Shown: positions 38,012 through 48,121 of the stretch, one piece after another
How positions within the stretch are numbered: position 1 is the stretch's first letter
How the letters are laid out: the number at the start of each line of letters is the position of its first letter
Assembly (NCBI GenBank): GCA_018350325.1
Contig: JAEVLN010000012.1
Span: forward strand, 1,447,991-1,511,990
Source: Globodera rostochiensis
Lineage: Eukaryota > Nematoda > Chromadorea > Rhabditida > Heteroderidae
DNA length: 64,000 nt
Reading direction: 5' to 3'
Translations under genes and position numbers: made by a program
The notes under the pieces: model-generated
The model's database searches: none
The model's input: the letters and a program-made list of their open reading frames with translations, nothing else
What the model was told of the DNA's origin: nothing

Positions 38012-38836
38012 ATGGACAAACCAACGACGCCCGAACAGCAGACGGCGGATGACATTAGCATGGAGGCCGACGATGCACCGACCACGGCGGAGACGACAGA
38101 AGATAAGAGCGCCAGTGGGAAAACGCCATTGACGGTGTGTTGCGTTGTGGATGTTATTGTAGCAAATTGGGTGGAGGGACGTCCAGCATCTCATTACCGG
38201 GCAGGATGAACTTAAGGCAGGAGTCTGACCCTCCTTCCCTCCCTCCCCTTCTTGTAGGGAATTATGGGGGCGGGGCGGGGGGGGGGGAGTTTAAATGGAA
38301 CAGTTAATCGATTAAAAGTAGGAGTTGACCCTCCCTCCTTCCCCATCTTGTGAGGGCCCACACCCCATTCGTTATGGGAATCAAAAAAAGGAAGATTCCC
38401 CCCGAGCTTCTTTTTGAATTAGTAAGAGAACTCCCGTTTCGTGACCGGTGGGCCCGGGACCGGGTTTCGTTCGCCTTCGATAATTTTGCTGTCGAGAGAC
38501 AGGCAAACTGGATCATAAAATATAGGGTTTGTTTGTCGGGATAATATTAAAATGGAATTGCAAATTAAGGAACGGACTCAGCAAATTGCAGCCCAACTCA
38601 GGGGCGTGGTGGAAGAAGCGTTGGCAGCACAGCGCGAACAGTTTTTGGAGGAAGTGCGTCGTCTTCAGGCAGAGAACCTTCGTTTCCGTGCAGAGAACCT
38701 TCGTTTCCAGGAGGAAATGCGTCGTCTCCAGGAGGAAGCAAGCACGGCGCGCATTGCTGCGGCTTTCTTTTGGCTCGTGTGTTGCCAGGTATCCAAAGAC
38801 CTTTTCTTCCACGGCAATCATTTTTTCCTTGTTTAG
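38012..38836 (+). CDS. Orphan locus with F-box-like and coiled-coil segments
   Basis: Three separate open segments whose joining is unresolved. 38012-38136 starts with ATG and encodes an acidic Thr-rich peptide (MDKPTTPEQQTADDISMEAD) ending at a GTGTGT donor. 38371-38544 starts MGIKKRKIPPELLFELVREL and continues PFRDRWARDRVSFAF, which resembles an F-box helix pair. 38552-38836 starts MELQIKERTQQIAAQLRGVV and is a heptad-patterned coiled coil with an internal duplication of LRFRAENLRF type, ending in a hydrophobic stretch. F-box-like and coiled-coil proteins are common orphan families in plant-parasitic nematodes (general knowledge). It may be one gene, two, or a decaying family member. Confidence 0.4.
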
Positions 38837-39342
38837 TTGTATGCGTCCAACGGAGCGACGTGAGACAGTGTTTGTGACGCGAGCGAGGGGGACATTTTAC
38901 AAAGACCGATTGTGTTGCGTATGTTCCGCTGACTTTCTTAACGGATGAAATCAATCGACAAAACTTTGGAACTTTTTATTTTCTGTTGCCCATTTCGAAC
39001 GTGCATTTTGTTGTTGAAACGTTTGTCGAGCCCCTCCCCCCGTCACTCTTACCATAGCCAAGAAACAAATTTGGAATCATTCGAATGCCCGTGATTAAAT
39101 AGAAACAACAGTTAAACGATTAGGTAGACACACTTCAAATTCTGGCTTATAGAAAAGCCCGATTTTGATTAACTTTGGCAGGATTCGGATTCGTGGTCAT
39201 TTTGCAATTTCTTTATGGACGATAAACAAAGAATTGAAAAAAACAATTTCTGTTTATATAAATGTTTTTAATTAATTTTAATCCATAGCGTGAAAAGCAT
39301 TTGTATATTGAAAGAATTGTTTGAAACAAGTTGTCTGCCACA

Positions 39343-39984
39343 TCAGTCGCTGTAGTATCTTGACTTCATTGCTCTGTACTTCCGCAGCAGGTAAAGCGCC
39401 TTAACGGAAAGTTACAATTGTTCGACGGGGAGGAATATGAAAAACAAAATGGGCAACAAAACACCTCCAACTCCTTGACCACGTACTCGCCCCGTTTGAT
39501 CAGCTCGCGCACTTTTGCTTCATCGTGCACGTGAGCGTTGCGCGCAAATGCGTTCTTCAGCCGTTCATGGAACCAGCGCGCGCCTTGCGGATAGTCCTTT
39601 AACGAAAACATTTTTTTTAAATTGGCAGTGGTGATTGAATTTTGGTTGGGTTTCGATTCTCGGACGTATTGAACCAGAAATTTTAAACTAAACGACCAAT
39701 TCCGGCCTCAAAAGAACCGGCAATCCTAATCAAGACGAGATTAAAGGTCGTTGTCTTGTTGGCCCCAAGGTCCAAAACATTGACACGATCAAGCTGAACA
39801 AGTACCCTATCAGACACCAACACCGACAAACCGAACCGACCTTTCCCATGTGGTAAAGCTGAACCGCTGAATGTGCAAAATTAGATCACCAAGCGCACAT
39901 TCCCCCCGCCCCCCATTCACCGACCGTTTTGTAAAGTTGGACTACTTCAGAACGAAGCCGTTGTTGTACTCCAACGACAGACAT
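39343..39984 (-). CDS. etfrf-1: ETFRF1/LYRM5, LYR-motif regulator of electron-transfer flavoprotein
   Basis: Four minus-strand exons: 39984-39925 ([20 protein letters not shown]), an 18-nt microexon 39858-39841 (LYHMGK), 39596-39465 and 39399-39343; 88 aa against about 90 in human. All are phase 0. The family landmarks line up end to end: [20 protein letters not shown], then [35 protein letters not shown] and the terminal [17 protein letters not shown] proteins act in the mitochondrial matrix; ETFRF1 removes FAD from ETF. Without the microexon the LYK-to-DYP spacing would be six residues short, which is why it is included. Confidence 0.92.
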
Positions 39985-40426
39985 TGGGCGACGCCACAAA
40001 AAACAATCACTATATTTATCCAGACCTTTTAGACAACATTTTAAACCCATAAAGATTAGGCGTTTTAACCACCACATTCATTCACCTTCCATTCCATATT
40101 CTTTTATGTACAAACGTGTAAAAATTGAATCAATTCAATTTTGTGTAAAGTGAAAAATAAGAAGCTCCTCCTCTACGCTTAAAAGACAAGACACACACAC
40201 ACAACAGAAGAACATATTTAAATCGACAAAATGGGAAAGAGAACATAAAAAATGAGAAAAATTAGGCAATGGAACAAAACACAGCGCGCAGATTAGAGTG
40301 GAGAAGGGGGCAGCATCTCGAAATGAAGATCATCAAAAAATGAAAACATCGAACAAAGGCAAAAAAAAATGGAGAAGAAACCCCATCAAAATTTTGAATG
40401 AATGAGCAGTGAGTGGAGTAGGGGTC
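39985..40426. other. Intergenic left of the fold-back element
   Basis: Upstream flank of ETFRF1; contains a short CA repeat (40191-40201). No gene. Confidence 0.5.
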
Positions 40427-41351
40427 ATTACCGTCCCGCCACTACCGTCCCGGCCACTACCGTCCCGCCACTACCGTCCCGGGCCACTACCGTCCCGGGC
40501 CACTACCGTCCCGGCCACTACCGTCCCAGATGAAAAAGGGATTCGGGGGCGTGGAATCCGAATTTGATCTCCGTTCCGACCAATTCCGAACCCCGGACCC
40601 GAATTCGAACATTTTTTCAAAAAATGCAAAATCTTCCAAAAACAAGTTCAGCCTAAAAATGATTCAAAACGCATGAATTCGATCGTTAATTGCGTTTTCG
40701 TTGTAACTTTGTGCTTTTTTAATTGATGTTGCAACTTGCAACATGTGAATTTGAAAAAATTTGTCGCCATTAAACTTTTGGTAGTTGTACAAGCAGCCCC
40801 CATGTTAAAGTTTTTGTTGTTTTGCTTGGTTTTATTTCTTTTTGTTGACGCTACATTTGAAAAAAAGTAGTATAAACTGAACAATGTCACTTTTTATAAA
40901 CATATACAAAGAAAAAAGGGCTACCGGTCTGATAAGCCTAACTTAGGCCTAAGCCACCCTGGGTTGGGGTCGTTAGGCTTAGGCCTAGGCCTAAGCTTAA
41001 GCTAGCCTAAGCCTAGCTTAGACCAAGCTTAAGCTTTGCCTAAGACGTTGGAGGGATTCGAGACACATTTGGCTGTGGGGGGATTCGGGCGGGGAGGATT
41101 CAGACAGGAAAGGGAAAAAAGCAAAAAAACTATTCGAATGCGATTAGAAGCTTAAAAAATGCAAAAATTCTAAAATCTAATCAAAATGTAATTTTATTTT
41201 ATAGATCACATTTTGCGTTTCAAAAAAAATTGTTTTGGGACGGTAGTGGCCGGGACGGTAGTGGCCCGGGACGGTAATGGCCCGGGACGGTAGTGGCGGG
41301 ACGGTAGTGGCCGGGACGGTAGTGGCGGGACGGTAGTGGCCCGCTTCGAGT
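40427..41351. mobile_element. Fold-back element with tandem-repeat arms
   Basis: The left arm (40427-40528) is seven or eight copies of CACTACCGTCCCGGC; the right arm (41237-41343) is the same motif inverted (GGGACGGTAGTGGC), seven copies. Between them lie about 700 bp, including a copy of the TTAGGC-rich repeat (40917-41090). An 8-bp direct repeat AGTGAGTG occurs at 40410-40417 and 41348-41355, 25 bp outside each arm's first ACCGTCCC at matching distances, a possible target-site duplication as in hAT elements. No transposase seen. Confidence 0.65.
40917..41090. repeat. Dispersed TTAGGC/GCCTAA-rich repeat, copy 2
   Basis: Same order as 24830-25025: GGCTACCGGTCTGATAAGCC, alternating TTAGGC and GCCTAA words, CAAGCTT, CCTAAGACGT, then GATTCGAGACACATTTGGCT. 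Nested inside the fold-back element. Confidence 0.8.
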
Positions 41352-41494
41352 GAGTGATATAAATATGCAAACAAAAAGGAAAATGACGATGCCAAATGAT
41401 CGGAAGTGGAATTTGCCGCGCAAAAGAGTGATGTTGAAGGATAAACATTTTGATCTTGAATTAAATAGTAAGTAATGTGAGCCATTCATCATTC

Positions 41495-44400
41495 TCATGC
41501 CGTAGTTGTTGCAATCGACTCAGAACAATGCCATAAATCAGGCAAACGAACACAGTGAAGGAACAGCTGATTGAACGACGAGTTGAGCAAGTTCTCCTCC
41601 GCCGAGCATTCCTAAACCAAACAAAAATCAATGCGTCGAAAGGGGAGACACAACAATCACAGTATAGAGAGAGAAAGATAAAAAGAGGCGAGGACCGGAC
41701 AGGCCATCATCCATCACCTGAACAGGAAGATTCCACTGTTGCCGGAGACGTTCAACGAGTCGATCAAGTTCTGCAACCTCCCGGAACAACATCCACTCGT
41801 CCAGCCCGTTGTTGCGCCTCAGCACAAGCGCGCTGTTGAACTCTGTCCGAATGGCACAACTGAAAAGAAATTTTGTTTGTTTGTTTAACAAACACAGACA
41901 AAATGATCAAAATAGTGAAGAAATGTGTCGAAAAAAGCGTTGAAACTGAGTTATAATTCATCACAACAAAGCTATGGTCCGCCAAAAAAATATGTAATAA
42001 ATTGGGGGAACAAAACGTACAGCTCCGCAATCTCGTGCACATGGAATGCGCTCAACGCGCGCATAAATCCGTCCACCATACAATTGACGCCCTCTTGCGC
42101 AAACACAACATGCGTTTCGGTCAGCACCGCCATGCACGCAGTCGGCAACGGTTGTTCACCCTAAAAAGAACGATCGAACGAATTAAAATTAAGACAAAAA
42201 CAACAATTTTTTTCTTGGTTGCCACACCCACCGATTGCGAAAGTGCCAACGACAGTGCACCAATCCATTTTTGCATTGTTGCCACACTGGGACAGCTGAA
42301 CTGCAGTCCGCCTAGCAACGGCCCATCGTCCGCCTCACCGCCGCCCACCTGGGCATCGTCACGGAAGTCCAACTGGAACACGTAGTTCTCGTCGTTGACC
42401 AACTCGGCCTGGTACACTTGCTCGACGACGTCCCTGTGTCAAATTGCACTCATTCATTTTGAATGTCTTTAAAATTTAATTGTTTTGTTTATGCCTCATG
42501 TTGATGGACCGTTGGGCAAACTTGTACGTGGAGTCCGAGAACTGGTAGAGCTTCGACCCGCTGAAAAGAAAGAAATTATATTTTTGTGAAAAAAATGTTA
42601 AAAAAGTTTTTGTAACAGCGCATTATTTTGGTATCCACCTTAACACAACGTAGCTTTGGCGCCACTCCCCGTTGGTACTCGCTCGCCACGTCCAACTGCG
42701 CTGGTACAGTTCGCGCACGTACATGTAGCACTCCATGCTTTCGCCGTCCTTCTCGCCACCGCCTTCTCCATCAACTGTACTGGTCGGTGCAGTTGTCTCA
42801 TCTGTTGAACAACGGCTCTGCTGCTGTTGCTGCTGCTGCCGGTGTCGTTTCTCGTCCAAGCGCCGTTGCTCCCGCGGCACGTCACTTTGGTGCCAATACA
42901 CCAAAGAATGGTGCACAACTTCGAGCTGTTGCTGCAACATAATACCAATAAAAAAGCAATTTGCGCCCATTTCCCTACTCACCATGCCCAACTCTTGACG
43001 CAGAAAACGCTTCAGCAAAAGGCCCAAATGCGAGGAGTGCGAAGTGCTCACATACAGTTGAGCCGGTGGTGACGGTGGTCCATTCGTCGCTGACGAAGGA
43101 AGTATAACTGCCAGCTCAGCGCCTGTTGAGTTGTTAAAAGTGTCAATCAGTACCGTCTCAAAAATCGAAAACATTTACAAATTAGTAGTGCTGCAGGAGA
43201 GTATCGGTCTCGAGTCTCGGTAAATTTTGGGTCTCGTGCAGCACTACAAATTAGTACCGGACAGAGGTCGATTTGTCCAAAAAAACAAAATTTGCATTTA
43301 TATAAATTTTGGTGTAAGACTTGTCCAGTCAGTCATTACCGGCCTGCCGCCGTCGTCTCCTGCTCCTCCTCCCCGGTTGGTGGTGGGCCGACGCCAGCGG
43401 ATGGACGTCGTCGTCGTTGTCGTTGTTCAGTCCACACGCGTTGCTGCTGCTCAACCGCTCGACGGACACAATGCGCAATCGTTTTGCCAAGGCGTCGGCT
43501 GCCCGTCTCCACCGCCAACAACCGTTGCTCGTGGCCCGAGTGGGGCGACACGCGAAATTTGCGTCGTTTGGAGTGGAAACAGAGCGTTTGCGCATCAATG
43601 CCCACCGTCAAATGGTCCAAATCGCACAACGGCAAAAGGTGCTGCACAAAATTAATTAATTAATTCCCTTTTAAATATGTTTAAAAAAAAGAGGAGTCAC
43701 CGCCGACTGATTGACTGACTGACCAATCGTTTAAATTTCCACGCCTCCACCGGCAGTGTCATTTGTTGTGGCGGACGAAGTTGATGCTGCTGCTGCAGTT
43801 GTTGCTGATTCTGTTCGAACGCCTCGGCCGGCCACTCCTCCACCACGGCACTTGCGGGTGAAATGGTGCCAAACTCGCGCTCGTCCACCACATCAAACGC
43901 GCCAGCCGCAGCAGCGCTGGTTACCTTTAAAGAAAAGCACGGCACGGTTTGATAAAATCCATTAAAAAGGAAAGAGTTCACCACAACCTTTTCATCGATG
44001 GCGAGCAGGTACAGAAACTTGCTGGTCAACAACAAATAGCGCACCAGCGGTTGGCCGGCCGCGTGGCCTCCAAACACTTGGAACATGTGCTGCACCGTCT
44101 CCACGTCGTCCACGCACACCTGCAGCCCGAGCGAAATTTTTTCGTGCCCCTCCAGACTTAAAATGTAATAACATTTGCCACCATGACAAAGCAAAAATGG
44201 GTTAAAACATTTGAAATTTTCTCCAAATTTCGAAAAAAGTGCAATTGTTTGTTTCCTTGACAAATGAACACTCACAGCACTTCCCCCTCGATGAGTGCGC
44301 TCGTCTCGTTGTCCAACTCGCTGAGCTCCTCGTCCTCTCTGGTCGTCGAACTTCCGGCACCAAATTTGAGCTCAGCCGACGAGCTGGTCAGCGACGAGCA

Positions 44401-46295
44401 GGACGGCACGGCGGGCAAATGCGCGGAGGCGGCGACAGACATTTGTTGACCAACCACATTTTGCTGTTGCTGCTGTTCGTCTTCAGGCCGTTTCTGAACC
44501 AATTGTTGTTGTTGTTGCTGAACCGCAACAGTTGCATCATCATCATGACGAGCAGGAACATGCTGCCCAGCTGTTGTTTCCGGGTCTTCCGGCACGTAGC
44601 TCCTCACCGACTGGTTCTGCTCCATGTCCAGCTTGTGCCTGCGCTTTTCCTCCTCCTCCTCTTCCTCATCCGCCACCAGTGTGTCAAAATTTGTGAAACT
44701 TTTGCGTTGATGGCGCAGCATTTGGTCCAAAATGTAACTCTAAAAAAACAAAAATTTACAAAATAAATATTAGCAAAATCGAATTATTTGCCTGCTCCCG
44801 ATCACTGCGCACAACGTGCTCCGCCGTCGACGGGCCCAACGTGGACAGGTCAACCTCGGGCAGGTCATCCACCAAACCGTCCAGGAAAGAGCCGCGCGAT
44901 GTCGCCTCACAAAAGGAGCCAACTGAATGAACAAAAGGGTGGTGATGCGCTGGATTTAGTCCAAAATTTCGATGAATTCAAAATCACAAAAAAAAAAAAT
45001 TGTACCAAATGATTTGGACATGGCCGAATTTTGAGCAGCCCGTCGGCGAATGTTCAACGGCATATTTGGCGTCACCAGCTGCTGGCGTTGGACCGCGTTT
45101 GCGACACCGTTCAGCAGTGACGAGTTGCTCGAACCGATGGGCGACATTGTGCCGTCGAAGGACGCCGTCGTTGTCGTATGTTGCGCGGTCGGCAACGCGA
45201 TCGGCGTGTCCTCCGGTTGGAACACATAAGGGGGCTGAACAACACATTTTTTTTTCTTGTAAATTAAACCCTCCCCCCCTTTTTTTTATAAGGAATGGAG
45301 CAATTTTCTTAACAAAAAATTACTGAAATTTCTAATTCGCAGAAATGCCTGTTGGCGCCGCATTTTCCTCCTTGCTTACGTACATTTGTCAGCAAAAAAA
45401 CGACCAAAAATTTGTAACAATTTTATCAATGGGTTGGCTGGTAGGGTACAGACGGTTACCCCAAGTCGGGCGAGTACCCGACACGCAACTACCCAATTCG
45501 AGTATTTACTCGCCCGGGTCCAAGCCCACTTTCTATTTGCTAGCTTCCTTTTTCCCTCAAATAAATTTATTTTAAAAACCTCAATGTTGAATTGGAGTTC
45601 GGCAAGTCGGTCAACGCGTATGCACATGCGTTTCAGCAGTGCCATGTTGCGCATGCACGCATTCCGGTCGTAATGCATGCGTTTCAGTGCGTCCGCGCAA
45701 GAAATGAAGCTCAACATTTGGAAGTGCAAATTTGCCCTGAAATGGGGGGGGGGGTAAAATGTATCCTCTCATTACCAAATATAAGAAATTCGAAGTCAAC
45801 AAAAAGTGGCACGACCTGTTCAGCGAGTCTTTGAGCCATGCCAGTGACAGGGCACGTCTGTGTTGGCATGCCCAACGCACGCGCACTTCAACACGTTCTG
45901 CGCTCGGAATGAACTCGCGTGTGAACGCCCAGTAGCATTTGTCGGACTTCAACAAACTGAAAAAAATGACCATTGAAAAGCAAAAAATATTAAAAGAAAA
46001 CTAACCCATGAGCAAAGAAAGCGTCAAGACTTTTGAGCAAAGTGACGGTGTCCGGATGTGCCAGATTGTACGTGATCGGCCGTCTGCTGAAACAATGATG
46101 AATGGATCAGCAACATTTAAAACATGCAAATCAATCAACCAACTTGCTCTCCGATTGTGAGCCTAACGATCCGTTGGTGCTCAGTATTTCGTCCACCGCC
46201 CCGTTGATGTTACGCTCAATTTGTTCATGTTGGGCCCGCGTCGGTTTCAGTGCCGACTTTTGTGGAAGACCGGTGGGCGCGAGATGATGAAACAT
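41495..46295 (-). CDS. RUN- and PH-domain protein, PLEKHM2/SKIP-like
   Basis: Seventeen minus-strand exons: 46295-46144, 46086-46006, 45956-45816, 45736-45580, 45234-45006, 44922-44792, 44739-44276, 44156-43988, 43924-43724, 43641-43340, 43122-42983, 42931-42639, 42560-42495, 42433-42232, 42160-42021, 41859-41718, 41611-41495; about 1040 aa. The N-terminal quarter is a RUN domain (TLLKSLDAFFAHG, CYWAFTREFIP, LHFQMLSFISCADALKRMHY). The middle is low-complexity with Glu and Gln runs (EEEEEEEKRR, VQQQQQQL). The C-terminus holds at least one PH domain (MYVRELYQRSWTWRAST, KLYQFSDSTYKF, YVFQLDF, MQKWIGALSLAL). PLEKHM2 links Arl8 on lysosomes to kinesin-1. No RZnF domain, so PLEKHM1 is less likely. 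Two introns have GC donors (44791, 42494). One junction (43340 to 43122) is off by one base: an unrecognised splice site or an assembly indel. Confidence 0.72.
43187..43252. repeat. Hairpin with TTTACCGAGA core, copy A (RUN/PH intron)
   Basis: TAGTAGTGCTGCA at the left pairs with TGCAGCACTACA at the right. On the minus strand the loop reads AATTTACCGAGACTCGAGAC. The same core with a different stem is at 63234-63300. Confidence 0.75.
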
Positions 46296-46946
46296 CGATT
46301 TGTTGAGCAATTTTCTTCAAATCAGAAAGACGGAAACAATCGGCAAAACTTTTGAATAGGTAGGTAGGTATGTGCAAAACTTTAGAAGATTAACCTAGAA
46401 AAAATCAAATTAAAAAATTGTTTAGAGAATTATGTATGGAAACTTTTAGTTCAAGTGGAAAATTTGTGATTCTCACCACAAAAAATATAAAATTCCAGTA
46501 CATAGTATCGAAAAAAATGGCTGAATTAAGAAGAATTGAAAAAATAATATTGACGGAAAATGATAAGAAAAAGGAAATGATTAAAAAGGCGAATTACTAA
46601 ATTTGGCCATTCATTTAAGCGTTACCCAAAATTAGCACATTAATTTTTAGAAACGTAAAAGGAAAAGCGGTGAGGAAAAGCGGTGGTGTGTTCAGCTGAT
46701 CAAATATTTATTTATTTATGTCCAAAGGCACCACGTCAAACGTACGGAACGAATTTGGCCAAAAATAGCAATCCACAAAAGAGAAGAATCTGTCCAATCA
46801 TTCGATGAATGTGTGACAAAAGAGAATTTTGCCAGTGGGGGGGTGGGGGGGGGCGTGAAGACGACGTGAAAAGGAAGGGCCAACCACCACAACTCCTTCC
46901 AATGTATAAAGGAAATTTTAAAAAAATGATCGATTGATCGGACGCA

Positions 46947-47123
46947 ATGAATGGCGGCGAATCGATTGAGGCCAATGGCTCAAAAACTGCGGATTTTTGC
47001 CAAACGTTTGAGCATTTAGCAAAAAAAAATATTGACCTCTTCTCAAAAAAGGAAAGCGTCGAAAACCTGAATAGAGACATCCTCAGGGCCAACTCGATTT
47101 CCGTCGTTTCTTCTTTTTTTTAC
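46947..47123 (+). CDS. Possible first exon upstream of PUS7
   Basis: ATG-initiated 59-codon open segment (MNGGESIEANGSKTADFCQT and on) ending at a GTATGA donor right where the 41-bp array begins. Composition looks coding. Its phase 0 end does not match the phase 1 that the PUS7 frame upstream of 48122 would need through the acceptors I can see. It may be a 5' exon spliced in a way I cannot resolve, or a separate small gene. Confidence 0.35.
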
Positions 47124-47995
47124 GTATGACAGAACGCCAATAATTTAATCAACAAACAATTCGTTCAAATTATTATTTCGTTACAGAACGCCAATAATTT
47201 ATTATTTTAAAAATTATGTCTTACAGAACGCCAATAATTTATTTTTTTTAATTATTATCGTTTACAGAACGCCAATAATTTATTATTTTAAATAATTATG
47301 TCTTACAGAACGCCAATAATTTATTTTTTAAAACAGAACGTCAATAATTTATTATTTTAAATAATTATGTCTTACAGAACGCCAATAATTTATTTTTTAA
47401 ATTAACAGAACGCCAATAATTTATTATTTTAAATAATTATGTCTTACAGAACGCCAATAATTTTTTATTTTAAATAATTATGTCTTACAGAACGCCAATA
47501 ATTTATTTTTTAAATTATTATCGTTTACAGAACGCCAATAATTTATTATTTTAAATTATTATCGTTTACAGAACGCCAATAATTTATTTTTTTATTATTA
47601 TCGTTTACAGACGCCAATAATTTATTATTTTAAATTATAATCTTTTACAGAACGCCAATAATTTATTATTTTAAATTATTATCGTTTACAGAACGCCAAT
47701 AATTTATTATTTTAAATTATTATCTTTACAGAACGCCAATAATTTATTTTTTTATTATTATCGTTTACAGAACGCCAATAATTTATATTTTAAATTATTA
47801 TCGTTTACAGAACGCCAATAATTTATTATTTTAAATTATTATCGTTTACAGAACGCCAATAATTTATTATTTTAAATTATTATCTTTTACAGAACGCCAA
47901 TAATTTATTATTTTAAATTATATCTTTTACAGAACGCCAATAATTTATTATTTTAAATTATAATCTTTTACAGAACGCCAATAATTTATTATTAA
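47112..47995. repeat. 41-bp tandem array, about 22 copies, each with an acceptor-like motif
   Basis: Units contain TTTACAGAACGCCAATAATT followed by an A/T-only segment; length varies between about 27 and 42. Almost every unit has TTACAG|AA, close to the nematode splice-acceptor consensus, preceded by a T-rich stretch. Confidence 0.93.
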
Positions 47996-48121
47996 CAAAC
48001 AATTCGTTCAAATTATTGTCGCTTTTTCCATAAATCCTAATCAGTTAATGGGATCCACCGTGCAACAGCCATTGTTTGTTTGTTTAACCGTTTTTTTAAT
48101 GTTTTTGAATTCTGGCATAAA

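Larger units (their letters stand above)
46296..48121. other. Region between divergent RUN/PH and PUS7 genes
   Basis: Holds a small ORF at 46418-46600 (weak), a possible coding segment at 46947-47123 and the large 41-bp tandem array at 47112-47995. Confidence 0.55.

Noticed and set aside
41177..41498. Minus-strand frames with repeated ATTVP/HYRPG words
   Set aside because: Translation of the tandem arm of the fold-back element.
46418..46600. 60-codon ATG frame with Lys-rich end
   Set aside because: Short, AT-rich, no splice or motif support; possible but not supportable as a gene.
47112..47995. CRISPR-like regularly spaced repeat
   Set aside because: Eukaryotic locus; the whole 41-bp unit repeats with no unique spacers, so it is a plain tandem array.
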